A stretch of 64,000 nt of DNA from NCBI GenBank assembly GCA_012729555.1, contig JAAYCX010000010.1, positions 1 to 64,000 of the forward strand, written 5' to 3'. The DNA comes from Acidobacteriota bacterium. GTDB taxonomy: Bacteria > Acidobacteriota > UBA6911. A program made the translations under genes and the position numbers. The notes under the pieces are model-generated. The model saw nothing but the letters and a program-made list of their open reading frames with translations, had not been told where the DNA came from and made no database searches. Shown piece after piece: positions 7,306 through 16,469 of the stretch. The stretch's first letter is position 1; the number at the start of each line of letters is the position of its first letter.

Positions 7306-8633
7306 CGATAGACCCCGTATTCCTTGGTGAAATCGATCATGGCCCGGACCGTTTCCTCCCGGGCGTCGTCCAGCTGCGTTCCCGAGCAGAGGATGTACCC
7401 CCCCCCCTTGCCGCAATAATCTATCAGATCCTTGCAGCACGCCTTCACCTGTTCCGGCGTCCCGGTGGCGATCATGGTGATGGGGACGTTGCCCATGATG
7501 GGGCTGTGGCCGCCGAGGACGTCCTTGGCCCGGTGCATGTCGGTCCGGTCGAAGAACCAGAGGACCGACGCCTCGGGAAGCTGGGTCAGGTACGGCAGCC
7601 GCTTGGTGTAGCACCCTTCGGCGAACGGGGCGGGGATCAGGCCGTCTTCGATCATCCGCAGCATGATCTCCTTGAAGGTGGGCCAGTAGAATTTTTCGAA
7701 CTGGGCGAGGGAGATGTGCGTGTCGTCCCCCTTGTGCAGCGGCATCATGACCAGCGGCGGGGCGCCGATGGGGACGTCGGGGACCGGGGTCAGCTCCAGG
7801 ATCTTCTCGCACGCCCGGATCACCTTTTCGGGGCAGCGGTAGAGGTCGGTCAGGATCCCCCGCGTGCCGCGCAGGGTGTCCCCCAGCATGTCGAACGGGG
7901 CGGCGCCGAACCCGAGGAAGAACTGCGGGTACCCCATCGCGCCGAGCCGGGCGGAGGTGGCCATCGTCACCCGGAGCGGCTGGAGCGACATCTCCGCCGC
8001 TTTCTTCATGACGGCGAGCGCCTCCTGCACGCCGGGGTCCAGCATCGCGGCGAACACCCTCCCGCCGATCTGGATGCCGTCGCTCCCGAACCAGGGCATC
8101 TTCCCGAGGCCCTTGAGCGACGTGTACATCCGCGGCATGAAGCGGCGCATGACGTAGTCGGAGGGGTCCAGGAGGAAGGCGTCGTACTCGTCCCCCTTCA
8201 TGTACTCCTGCTCGACGTACTGGTACTGCACGTCGTCGGGGAGGCCGCACCCGGCCCATTTCATGCTGGTCTGCCCCAGAAACTCCATGGAGGGCCCCGA
8301 CATCATGAAGGTGGCCGTGGCGCTGTCGGGCTGGAAGTCCTGCTGGAACTTGACGACCGCGGCGGCGGCTTCCTCCCAGCGGTCGTACATGGTCGCCTTC
8401 TGGGGGATCCCCATCCGGCGGTAGATGAAGGCGCCGCCCAGCCCCGCGACCGGAACCCGGTCGGGGACGCGAAGCTCGAGGGTGTCCCGGAACCTTTGGG
8501 CCCGCTGCCGGTAGGCGGCCGCCGCTTCCGGGCCGTCGAACTCGATGCCGTCCCCCCGCACCCAGGCATCGAGCCGGTATTGTCTCTTCTGCTCCGCAGT
8601 CAGTGTGTTCCAGTTGTCCGGTTTTCCCGCCAT
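7302..8633 (-). CDS. uroporphyrinogen decarboxylase (URO-D) family methyltransferase-like protein
   Basis: Cytoplasmic protein of 443 residues from the URO-D superfamily, which includes HemE and the cobalamin/coenzyme M methyltransferases such as MtaA and the veratrol-type corrinoid methyltransferases. It is longer than HemE (~350) and carries cysteines in late blocks (AEGCYTKRLPYL, YILCSGTQ) compatible with the zinc-binding type. A role in methyl transfer to or from a corrinoid protein is therefore more likely than haem synthesis, but no corrinoid protein gene is adjacent. The ATG at 8633 has AGGAGGAGG 5 nt upstream, favouring it over a GTG 3 nt earlier. It is the last gene of the leftward branch of the hexuronate divergon. 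Confidence 0.78.
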   Translation of the reverse strand: MAGKPDNWNTLTAEQKRQYRLDAWVRGDGIEFDGPEAAAAYRQRAQRFRDTLELRVPDRVPVAGLGGAFIYRRMGIPQKATMYDRWEEAAAAVVKFQQDFQPDSATATFMMSGPSMEFLGQTSMKWAGCGLPDDVQYQYVEQEYMKGDEYDAFLLDPSDYVMRRFMPRMYTSLKGLGKMPWFGSDGIQIGGRVFAAMLDPGVQEALAVMKKAAEMSLQPLRVTMATSARLGAMGYPQFFLGFGAAPFDMLGDTLRGTRGILTDLYRCPEKVIRACEKILELTPVPDVPIGAPPLVMMPLHKGDDTHISLAQFEKFYWPTFKEIMLRMIEDGLIPAPFAEGCYTKRLPYLTQLPEASVLWFFDRTDMHRAKDVLGGHSPIMGNVPITMIATGTPEQVKACCKDLIDYCGKGGGYILCSGTQLDDAREETVRAMIDFTKEYGVYR

Positions 8634-8722
8634 CACATCCTCCTCCTATCCACGCCTGCCAGGGCCGTGGAGGCCGCGGCGGCAAAATGATCCACAGGTT
8701 CCTCCAGACGTCGTCCCGGCCG

Positions 8723-9832
8723 TCATCCCTTGCCGTCGAGCCGGGCGAGCGCGAAGGCGTAGGCGCCGAGCATGGTCGCCCCGCTCGTGCCCAGGCGCGA
8801 GAGGCCGACGCCGATCCGGGGCGTCGGGTCGTACTCCATCTCCCTCCGGCTTCCGGGAACGCGGACCGTGCAGAGGTCCCCAGCCAGGAAGGCGCGGGCC
8901 TGGGCGGGATCCTCCAGGTCGCAGGCCGTGGAGGCCAGCCTCCGGAAGCGCCGGCCGTCGGGAGCGGTGTAGGCGCCGTTGAGTTCCGCGACCAGGGCCG
9001 GCAGGAAGAGGGGCCACGCGCCCGACATTCCCCCGCCGATGACGGCCAGCCCGTCCACCAGGGTGAGGGCCTGGGCCATGGCGTCGCCGGCGACCTCCCC
9101 CAGGCGGCGGAACGCCTCGCGCGCCGCGGGGGCGTTCCCCGCCCTCCGCTCCATCCCGATTTCGAAGATGGCCTCGGGGTCGGGCGCCTCCCCGGGGGGG
9201 ATGCAGGCGGCGGCCGCATAGGCGCGGCGCACGGCGCGGATGCTCACCCCCTCCTCCGCGTTCCTTTCCCGCTCGAGCTTGTGGCGCAGCAGCCAGACCT
9301 CCCCCGCGATGGAGTTGTCCCCGGCCAGGAGCCGGCCGTCGATGACGATCCCCCCGCCGAAGCCCGTCCCCAGGGTCACGCCGAGAAGGTTCCGGTAGCG
9401 GCGCGGGCTCCCCGACTCCTCCAGGAGCGCGTTCACGTGGGGGAGCAACCCCGCGATCGCTTCGCCGTAGGCGAACAGGTCCCCGTCGTTGTTGATGTAG
9501 ACGGGGACGGCGAAGCGTTCCTCGAGCATCGGGCCGAGCGCGACCCCGCCGCGAAAGCCCGGCAGGTTGCCCAGGTCGCCGATGATGCCGCGGGGGTAGT
9601 CCGCGGGGCCGGGGAAGGCGAAGCTGATGGCCGCGGGCATCGCGGCGCAACGCGCCCGGACGAGGTCAAACCCCTCCACGATCCCCGAGAGGCACCGGTC
9701 GAGGTCGTCCCCGCGGGACGGCATGGCGATGCTCTCCGTCACCTGCCGGCCGCCCTGCATCGCCGAAAAGCGGAAACTGGTCCCGCCGGCGTCGAGCGTC
9801 AGCACGATGCGGGGGTCGCTTGAGAGATCCAT
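8723..9832 (-). CDS. ROK-family sugar kinase
   Basis: ROK kinase/repressor-fold protein of 369 residues without a DNA-binding N-terminus, so a kinase. LTLDAGGTSFRF is the first phosphate-binding motif, INNDGDLFAYGE replaces the usual ENDANxAAxGE and keeps the catalytic Asp, and GVTLGTGFGGGIVIDG is the second phosphate loop. The classical ROK zinc signature CxCGxxGC is absent, as in a subset of the family. The substrate cannot be read from sequence; context (hexuronate isomerase, sugar transporter) suggests a sugar or sugar acid. AAGGAG precedes the ATG at 9832. Confidence 0.85.
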   Translation of the reverse strand: MDLSSDPRIVLTLDAGGTSFRFSAMQGGRQVTESIAMPSRGDDLDRCLSGIVEGFDLVRARCAAMPAAISFAFPGPADYPRGIIGDLGNLPGFRGGVALGPMLEERFAVPVYINNDGDLFAYGEAIAGLLPHVNALLEESGSPRRYRNLLGVTLGTGFGGGIVIDGRLLAGDNSIAGEVWLLRHKLERERNAEEGVSIRAVRRAYAAAACIPPGEAPDPEAIFEIGMERRAGNAPAAREAFRRLGEVAGDAMAQALTLVDGLAVIGGGMSGAWPLFLPALVAELNGAYTAPDGRRFRRLASTACDLEDPAQARAFLAGDLCTVRVPGSRREMEYDPTPRIGVGLSRLGTSGATMLGAYAFALARLDGKG

Positions 9833-9921
9833 GACGGCTCCTTGAGACAGAATCCGGGAAATCCGAGGCCCCCTACCGTATCACACCCGCCCCCCGTTCG
9901 GCATGGAGATTCAGGCGGAGG

Positions 9922-11073
9922 CTATGCGGCGGCTTCCGACCTCCCCTTGAGCGAAAGGAGGAACAGGTAAACGAATGAGGCGGCGGGAACGATGAAGGCC
10001 GCCGGGCCCCAGCCGAGGTCCACCAGCCACCCCATCAGCAGCGGCAGGAGCGCGCCGCCGGAGATGGCCATGCACATGAGCCCGCTCAGTTCGTTCGCGC
10101 ATTCCGGCTTCTTTTCGACGGTGATGGAAAAGAGCATCGGCCAGATGTTGGCGAACCCGAGACCCGCGGCGACCACTCCCGCGATGGCCAGTCCGCCGCC
10201 GCCCGTCAGGAGGGCGGTTGTCCCCAACAGCCCCACGAGGGCGGAGAGGCGGAAGCAGGTGCGCGGGCTCATCCGGGTGAGCAGGGCGCTCCCGGCCAGG
10301 CGGCCGACGGTCAGCAGGAGGAAGAAGAGGGCGGGGCCGTACCGGTTGGCGGCCAGGTCGTCGAGGCCCAGGCCCTGGAGCGTCGGTTTGAGGAAGCGGC
10401 CCAGGCACGATTCCGCGCCGACATAGAGGAAGATGCCGCCCACCGCAAGCAGGAACACGGGCTGCCGGAGCAGCGCCAGGCTGGAGCGGAGGTTCGGGGG
10501 GGTCTCCGCCCGGGTCTCGTCGACCCGCAGAGACGCCACCGCGACCAGGGCCAGGAGCATGAGGACGAAAAAGAGGGGGAAGATCCCCCGCCAGCCCATG
10601 CCGGCCAGGAGGGCGACGGAGACGATGGCGCTGGTGAGATAGGTGGAGGCGGTGCTCCCGATCCCCTTGATCCCCTGGGCGAAGCTCAGGTTCCGGCCGT
10701 AGGCCCCCGCGGGGCTGACGTCGCGCATGATGGGGTTGCCCGCCACCTGCAGGAAGGCGGTCCCGACCCCGAGGAGGAAGATGCACCCGAGGAGGAGCGC
10801 GAAGCCCGGCACCCGGAGCGACGGGATCAGCAGCGCGGCGGCGTTGAGCCCCAGCCCCAGCATCAGGAGTCTCTTCTTGCCGATCCGGGCGGCCAGGAGG
10901 CCCCCGGGGAGGCTGAAAAGGGCGAAGGAGATGTAGACGAAGAAGGGGAGCAGGGTGGCGAGCAGGTTGCTGAGCTCGTACTGCTTCCGGACGCCGTCGG
11001 ACATGGGGCCCATGGCGTCCGCCAGCCCCATGAGGAAGAAGGTGAGGAAAATCGGCAGGGTCCTCAGTCGCAT
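9922..11073 (-). CDS. MFS sugar transporter, FucP-like
   Basis: Inner-membrane major-facilitator protein of 383 residues with about 12 hydrophobic segments. The N-terminal RTLPIFLTFFLMGLADAMGPMSDGVRKQYELSNLLATLLPFFVYISFALFSLPGG resembles the FucP/glucose-galactose (FHS) branch of sugar/H+ symporters, as does the LQVAGNPIM motif after TM4. It sits between uxaC and the ROK kinase in a leftward operon, so it probably imports the sugar or uronate handled by these enzymes. Confidence 0.85.
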   Translation of the reverse strand: MRLRTLPIFLTFFLMGLADAMGPMSDGVRKQYELSNLLATLLPFFVYISFALFSLPGGLLAARIGKKRLLMLGLGLNAAALLIPSLRVPGFALLLGCIFLLGVGTAFLQVAGNPIMRDVSPAGAYGRNLSFAQGIKGIGSTASTYLTSAIVSVALLAGMGWRGIFPLFFVLMLLALVAVASLRVDETRAETPPNLRSSLALLRQPVFLLAVGGIFLYVGAESCLGRFLKPTLQGLGLDDLAANRYGPALFFLLLTVGRLAGSALLTRMSPRTCFRLSALVGLLGTTALLTGGGGLAIAGVVAAGLGFANIWPMLFSITVEKKPECANELSGLMCMAISGGALLPLLMGWLVDLGWGPAAFIVPAASFVYLFLLSLKGRSEAAA

Positions 11074-11115
11074 CGTGCTTCCTCCGTCAGTCCGTCAAGG
11101 TTCGTGCCCCGCGCG

Positions 11116-12531
11116 TCAGAACCGGTAGGCCCGCCGCGCCAGGCGGCAGGCGAGGTCGATGGCCGTCTCCCGCGCCTCGTCCTCGCACAGCCGGTGCTCC
11201 GTCACCAGTTCGGCCAGGTACCCGCAATCGACGCGGCGCGCCACGTCGTGGCGGGCGGGGATGGACGGGAAGGCCCGGGTGTCGTCGTTGAAGCCGACCG
11301 TGTTGTAGAAGCCGGCGGTTTCCGTGGTGAGCCGGCGGTAGCGCCGCATCCCCTCCGGGCTGTCGTGGAACCACCAGGCCGGCCCCAGCCGGAGCGCGGG
11401 GTAGTGGCCGGCCAGCGGCGCCAGCTCGCGCGAGTAGGTCGACTCGTCCAGGGTGAAGAGGATGACCGTCAGGCGCGGCTCGTTACCGAAGCGGTCGAGC
11501 AGCGGCTTGAGCGCGCGCACGTAGTCGGTGGGCACGGGGATGTCGGCCCCCTTGTCCCGGCCGTAGCGCAGGAAGAGCGCGCGGTTGTGGTTGCGGCAGG
11601 ATCCGGGGTGGATCTGCATCACCAGTCCGTCCTCGAGGCTCATCCGCGCCATTTCGGTCAGCATCTGGGCGCGGAACGTCTCGGCCTCTTCGGGCGTCGC
11701 CGATCCCTCGAGCGCCCGCGCGAACAGCTTTTCGCACTCGGGGCGCGAGAGGTCGGCGGTGGCCGCCGTCTCGTGCCCGTGATCGGTGGCCGTGGCGCCC
11801 TGGGAGGCGAAATGACGGCGGCGGTTTTCGAGCGCCCGCAGGTAGCCGGCCCACGACCCGGGGTCCTCCCCCGTCAGCTCCCCGAGCCGGGCGACGTTTT
11901 CCCGGAACCCCTCGAATTCCGGATCGACGACGGGATCGGGACGGAAGGTGGGGACGACGCGCCCCTTCCACCCCCCCGCGCGGAGTCTGCGGTGGTGCTC
12001 CAGGGGATCGAGCGGCGACTCGGTCGTGGCCAGGACCTCGATGTGGAAGCGCTCGAACAGGGCGCGCGGCAGAAACCGCGGGCTGGCGAGCTTTTCGGCG
12101 ACGGCGTCGTAGATCCGGTCCGCCGACGCGGGGGAGAGGCGCTCCCGGACGCCGAACACCTCGTGGAAGGTATGGTCGAGCCAGCTGCGGGTGGGGGTGC
12201 CCCGGAACAGGTGCCAGTGCGAGGCCAGGAGGCGCCAGACGGCGCGCGGGTCCACCCCGGGTTTCCGGCCGTCGGCTTCCGGGACGCCCAGCTCCTCCAG
12301 CGCCACCCCCTGGCTGTAGAGCATGCGGTAGATGTAATGGTCCGGGACGATCAGGAACGAGGCGGGGTCGGGGAAGGGTGTGTTGTCGGCGAACCAGCGG
12401 GGGTCGGTGTGCCCGTGGGGGCTGATGATCGGCAGGTCCCGGACCTCGGCATAAAGGCGGCGCGCGACGGCGCGTACCGCCGGGTCGGGGGGGAACAGCC
12501 GGTCTTCGTGCAGCAGCAGCTCTTCACTCAT
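11116..12531 (-). CDS. uxaC: glucuronate/galacturonate isomerase UxaC
   Basis: Uronate isomerase of 471 residues, the usual family length. It interconverts D-glucuronate with D-fructuronate and D-galacturonate with D-tagaturonate, the first intracellular step of hexuronate breakdown. The PIISPHGHTDPRWFADN block (His39, His41 metal ligands) and the central RxKGADIPVP...LKPLLDRFG and C-terminal SIPARHDVARRVDCGYLAELV blocks are diagnostic of this amidohydrolase-superfamily enzyme. It is the first gene of the leftward transcript, opposite the xylulokinase operon across a 118-bp gap. Confidence 0.95.
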   Translation of the reverse strand: MSEELLLHEDRLFPPDPAVRAVARRLYAEVRDLPIISPHGHTDPRWFADNTPFPDPASFLIVPDHYIYRMLYSQGVALEELGVPEADGRKPGVDPRAVWRLLASHWHLFRGTPTRSWLDHTFHEVFGVRERLSPASADRIYDAVAEKLASPRFLPRALFERFHIEVLATTESPLDPLEHHRRLRAGGWKGRVVPTFRPDPVVDPEFEGFRENVARLGELTGEDPGSWAGYLRALENRRRHFASQGATATDHGHETAATADLSRPECEKLFARALEGSATPEEAETFRAQMLTEMARMSLEDGLVMQIHPGSCRNHNRALFLRYGRDKGADIPVPTDYVRALKPLLDRFGNEPRLTVILFTLDESTYSRELAPLAGHYPALRLGPAWWFHDSPEGMRRYRRLTTETAGFYNTVGFNDDTRAFPSIPARHDVARRVDCGYLAELVTEHRLCEDEARETAIDLACRLARRAYRF

Positions 12532-12586
12532 ATCCGTCTCCGCCTTCCCGCCGCGGGCAAGGGATTGTTTCGAATCTTGTAAATGC

Positions 12587-12601
12587 GTGGTACTATAGCA
12601 C
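12587..12601. promoter_or_regulatory. candidate operator in the hexuronate divergon
   Basis: The gap between uxaC and the xylulokinase gene holds an interrupted palindrome GTGGTACTATAGCAC (outer symmetry GTGnTA...TAnCAC). TACTAT at 12591-12596 inside it could be the -10 element of the rightward transcript, so a repressor bound here would block it. The regulator is unknown and none is encoded beside the cluster. Confidence 0.3.
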
Positions 12602-12649
12602 TTCGTTCAAGCCAAGGTTAAGGAAATTCGAAATCCCGGGGGATGGGCC

Positions 12650-14167
12650 ATGTATTTTCTGGGGATAGATGTCGGCACGGGGGGGACCCGGGCCCTGATT
12701 CTGGACGAAACCGGCGCGATCGCCGGCTCGGCCACCGAGGAACACGCGCCCTTCGCGTCGCCCGAAATCGGGTGGGCGGAACAGGACCCCGGGGACTGGT
12801 GGCGCGCGGCGGGGGTCGCGGTGCGCCGGGTGCTCGCCGCGGCGGGCATCGGCGGGGAGGCGGTCGGGTGCGTCGGCTTTTCGGGGCAGATGCACGGCGC
12901 CGTGATGCTCGACGCGGCCGACGCCGTGGTGCGGCCGGCGCTGATCTGGTGCGACGTGAGGACGGAGGCGCAGTGCCGCGCCTTCACCGAGCGGGTGGGG
13001 GCCGAGCGGCTGATCCGGCTGACGTGCAACCCCGCGCTCCCCAATTTCACCCTGACCAAATTCCTCTGGGTGCGGGAGCGGGAGCCGGAAAACTGGCGCC
13101 GCGTCCGCTCGGTCATGCTCCCGAAGGACTATGTCCGCTTCCGCCTGACGGGGGAGCGGGCGATCGATGTCGCGGACGCTTCCGGGACGCTGCTACTCGA
13201 CGTGGCCGCGCGCGCCTGGTCGCGCGAGGTCCTGGACGCCGCGGAGATGGATGCCGCGCTCCTTCCCCGACTTTATGAATCGCAGGCGGTCTGCGGCCGG
13301 GTGAGCGCGGCCGGGGAACTGGCCACGGGTCTCAAGGCGGGCACCCCCGTGGTCGCCGGGGCGGGGGACCAGGCGGCCGGTGCCATAGGCATGGGCATCG
13401 TCGCCCCCGGGGCCGTCAGCGCGACGATCGGGACCTCGGGGGTGGTGTTCGCCGCCACCGACCGGCCGGCGCTCGACGCGCGGGGGCGGCTCCACACCTT
13501 CTGCCACGCCGTGCCGGGGCGCTGGCACGTCATGGGGGTGACGCAGGCGGCGGGCCTCAGCCTGCGCTGGTTCCGCGACCGGTTCGGCGCCGGTCCCGAC
13601 GACGCCCGCGACCCCTACGAGCGGCTGACCAAGGAGGCGGCGCAGGTCCCGCCCGGGGCGGACGGGCTCCTGTGGGCCCCCTACCTGATGGGGGAGCGCA
13701 CGCCCCACCTCGACCCCAATGCGCGGGCCGCGCTGGTAGGGCTCACCGCGTCCCACACCCGGGGGCACGTCGTGCGCGCCATTCTCGAGGGGGTCGCCTT
13801 CAGCCTCAAGGACACCTTCACCCTGTTTGCCGAAATGGGGACTCCGGTCCACAAGATCCGGCTCGGGGGGGGCGGGGCGCGCAGCCCCCTGTGGCGCCAG
13901 GTCCAGGCCGACGTCTACGGCCACGAGGTAGAGACGGTCGCGGCGGAGGAGGGCGCGGCTTACGGCGCCGCCATTCTGGCCGCGGTCGGGGCGGGGAGAT
14001 GGCCCAGCGTCGACGCCGCGTGCGCCGAAGTCGTGCGCGTCGAGAGGGTCATCGCTCCGCAGCCGGAAGCCGCCGCGCTCCTCGGGGAGCAGTACCAGGC
14101 CTACCGCCGCCTCTACCCGGCCCTCAGCCAGGTTTTCGTTTTCCCAAATACGGGGGAGAAGCCATGA
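12650..14167 (+). CDS. xylB: xylulokinase, FGGY family
   Basis: Carbohydrate kinase of 505 residues. FLGIDVGTGGTRALILDE is the N-terminal phosphate loop, CVGFSGQMHGAVMLD is the XylB-type substrate block, and IGTSGVVF and LGGGGARSPLWRQVQADV are the C-terminal FGGY signatures. It phosphorylates D-xylulose to xylulose 5-phosphate, though related substrates cannot be excluded in this uronate setting. It begins the rightward operon. Its TGA overlaps the ATG of the next gene (ATGA). Confidence 0.9.
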   Translation: MYFLGIDVGTGGTRALILDETGAIAGSATEEHAPFASPEIGWAEQDPGDWWRAAGVAVRRVLAAAGIGGEAVGCVGFSGQMHGAVMLDAADAVVRPALIWCDVRTEAQCRAFTERVGAERLIRLTCNPALPNFTLTKFLWVREREPENWRRVRSVMLPKDYVRFRLTGERAIDVADASGTLLLDVAARAWSREVLDAAEMDAALLPRLYESQAVCGRVSAAGELATGLKAGTPVVAGAGDQAAGAIGMGIVAPGAVSATIGTSGVVFAATDRPALDARGRLHTFCHAVPGRWHVMGVTQAAGLSLRWFRDRFGAGPDDARDPYERLTKEAAQVPPGADGLLWAPYLMGERTPHLDPNARAALVGLTASHTRGHVVRAILEGVAFSLKDTFTLFAEMGTPVHKIRLGGGGARSPLWRQVQADVYGHEVETVAAEEGAAYGAAILAAVGAGRWPSVDAACAEVVRVERVIAPQPEAAALLGEQYQAYRRLYPALSQVFVFPNTGEKP

Positions 14168-15177
14168 ACAGAACGAGCGTGATTTGCGTTGTTATCGGGA
14201 TGCTGGGCCTGGCCGCGGGCGCGCTGCCGGCCGCGGAGCCGGAGTGGAACCCGGCCGCCCTCAGGGAATGCGACCGGGCGTGCCTGGTTGCGATCATCGA
14301 CGGCTACATGAACGCCGTCTACCGGCGGGACCCCGAAGCGGTCCCCCCGCTCGCGGTCGACGTGCGGATGACCGAAAACACCGGCGTCATCGATGTGGGC
14401 GAGGGCGTCCTCTGGCGATCGAAGGTGGAGCCGACCGGTTTCGGGATCCATGTCGCCGACCCGGTCGCGGGCCAGGTCGCCCTGCAGGCACGGCTCGAGA
14501 TCGAGGGGCAGCACGCGCTCGTGGCCGTCCGGCTCAAGGTGGACCGCGGGAGGATCCAGGAGATCGAACACCTCTACGTGCGTAACTCCGGTTTCGAGAA
14601 GAGCATCGACGATGCGGCGCTGCCGCTCCTGACGACGCCGCTGCCGGTTCTGACGGACGACGTCCCCCCCGCGCGAAGGACCTCGCGCGACCTGCTCTAC
14701 CGCGCGGCAAACTCCTATTTCGACGCCCTGGAGGGGGACAACGGGAAGATCGGCGCCTTCGCCGACGATTGCGTGCGCCACGAAAACGGCTACCGCACCG
14801 TCAACCACCCGCCGCCGGGCGGCCGCATGATGCCCGCCCCCTTTGTCCCGACCGACCCCGAAATGCTGAAGTTCAGCATGATGACGTGCGCGGAGCAGAT
14901 CGACACCGGGACCTTCGCCTACATGAAGCGCATCCGGCCGCGGCGCGTCCTGATCCTCGACGAGCAGAAGGGGCTGGCCGCCAGCTTCCCGCTCTTCATC
15001 CATGACGGGACGAGCCGGAAGGCGGCGCCGGGGGCGCCCCCGGGGATGCTGCAGAACCTCGTGACCATGGAAACCTTCGCCATCCGCGACGGGCTGATCC
15101 GCCACGTGGAGGCCTTTCCTTTCGTGACCCTCCCCTACGGGCTGGGGAACGGCTGGACCCCCGGTTCCGGCCGCTGA
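14164..15177 (+). CDS. secreted protein, probable tandem NTF2/SnoaL-like domains
   Basis: Exported protein of 337 residues starting with a Sec signal peptide (MNRTSVICVVIGMLGLAAGALPAAEP). Two repeats of similar layout are visible: a first half around IDGYMNAVYRRDPEAVPPLAVDVRMTENT and a second around ANSYFDALEGDNGKIGAFADDCVRHENG. Both look like the first helix and strand of NTF2/SnoaL-like cone folds. Function is unknown. It is placed between xylulokinase and tagaturonate epimerase with a 4-bp overlap to the former, implying a periplasmic role in the same pathway. Confidence 0.75.
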   Translation: MNRTSVICVVIGMLGLAAGALPAAEPEWNPAALRECDRACLVAIIDGYMNAVYRRDPEAVPPLAVDVRMTENTGVIDVGEGVLWRSKVEPTGFGIHVADPVAGQVALQARLEIEGQHALVAVRLKVDRGRIQEIEHLYVRNSGFEKSIDDAALPLLTTPLPVLTDDVPPARRTSRDLLYRAANSYFDALEGDNGKIGAFADDCVRHENGYRTVNHPPPGGRMMPAPFVPTDPEMLKFSMMTCAEQIDTGTFAYMKRIRPRRVLILDEQKGLAASFPLFIHDGTSRKAAPGAPPGMLQNLVTMETFAIRDGLIRHVEAFPFVTLPYGLGNGWTPGSGR

Positions 15178-15194
15178 CGGGCGAGGAGGAAGCC

Positions 15195-16442
15195 GTGAAC
15201 TTTGAGAAATACTCGATCGGCATCGGCGACCGCTTCGGCTGCCAGGGGGCGGCCCAGCTCGCGGCGCTCGAGAAGGCGGCGGCCCGCGGGCTCTCCCTGG
15301 TCCCGGTGTGGAACAAGTCGGAGCGGGAGCACCTGATCGTCGGTACCGGGCCGGAACACCAGCGGCGGGCGGCGGACGAGGCAGTGCGCGCCCGTGGCTG
15401 GGACAAGGCCTATTGCGTGGACGCCGATCACATCGGGATGGAAACGGTGGACCGCTACCTCCCCTGGTGCGACTTCTACACCATCGACGTCGCCGATTTC
15501 ATCGGGAAGGCGCCGGAAGACCCCGCCCTCTTTCTCCGGGCCATGGAGCCCTACCGGGGGAGCCTCGACATCCCGGGCGCCTCGGCGCCGGTCGAGATCA
15601 CCGACGCGGCGCTCGGGACGTTCGCCCGGAAGTATCTCCGGGCCGTAGCGGCGGCGGCCGGGGTCTACCGGCATATTGCGGACAGGAAGGGGGAGGGGAC
15701 CTTCGTCACCGAGATATCGGTCGACGAGGCGGCCGTTCCCCAGACCCCGGTCGAACTCCTCCTCATCATGGCCGCCCTCGGCCTGGAGCGGGTCCCGGTC
15801 GAGACTCTCGCCCCGAAATTTTCCGGCGCCTTCCTCAAGGGGAGCGACTATGTCGGCGACGTCCGGCGCTTCGAGCGCGAATTCCGGGACGACCTGGCCG
15901 TCATCGCCTTCGCCGTGGAGCAATTCGGCCTCCCCCGGAACCTGAAGCTCTCCATCCACACCGGGAGCGACAAGTTCTCCCTCTACCCCGTGATGCACCG
16001 GGCGCTCCGCAGCGCCGGCGCCGGGATCCACCTCAAGACCGCCGGGACCACCTGGCTCGAGGAGCTGGCCGGGCTGGCGGCCGCCAGAGGCGAGGGGCTC
16101 GATTTCGCCCGGGAGATCTACCGGGAGGCGTACGGGCGCCGCGAGGAGCTCTGCCGCCCCTACCTGGCGGTGATCGACATCGACGCGCGACGGCTCCCCC
16201 CGCCCGGAGAGGTGGACGGCTGGGGTCCGGAGGAGTTCGTGCGCGCGCTCGAGCACGATCTCCCCTGCCGGAGCTGCAACCCCCATCTGCGCCAGCTCCT
16301 GCATGTCGGCTTCCGGGTGGCGGCCGAGCGGCGCGCGCGCTTCGAGGAGCTGCTCGGGCGCCACCGGGACCTCATCGGGAAGCGTGTGGAGCGCAACCTC
16401 TACGACAAGCATATCGTCCCGCTCTTTTTCGGGGCGGAGTGA
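15195..16442 (+). CDS. uxaE: tagaturonate epimerase, UxaE family
   Basis: Protein of 415 residues resembling the UxaE family of TIM-barrel epimerases, which convert D-tagaturonate to D-fructuronate. That step allows galacturonate to enter the glucuronate branch without UxaB/UxaA. Recognisable blocks are the N-terminal YSIGIGDRFGCQGAAQL, YCVDADHIGMETVDRY, and LKLSIHTGSDKFSLYPVM with the metal-binding His. The start is GTG 15195 behind AGGAGGA. It lies directly before the SDR gene (27-nt gap), which could perform the next step. Confidence 0.82.
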   Translation: MNFEKYSIGIGDRFGCQGAAQLAALEKAAARGLSLVPVWNKSEREHLIVGTGPEHQRRAADEAVRARGWDKAYCVDADHIGMETVDRYLPWCDFYTIDVADFIGKAPEDPALFLRAMEPYRGSLDIPGASAPVEITDAALGTFARKYLRAVAAAAGVYRHIADRKGEGTFVTEISVDEAAVPQTPVELLLIMAALGLERVPVETLAPKFSGAFLKGSDYVGDVRRFEREFRDDLAVIAFAVEQFGLPRNLKLSIHTGSDKFSLYPVMHRALRSAGAGIHLKTAGTTWLEELAGLAAARGEGLDFAREIYREAYGRREELCRPYLAVIDIDARRLPPPGEVDGWGPEEFVRALEHDLPCRSCNPHLRQLLHVGFRVAAERRARFEELLGRHRDLIGKRVERNLYDKHIVPLFFGAE

Positions 16443-16469
16443 CCCGGAACCTTCAGGGAGGACCCGACC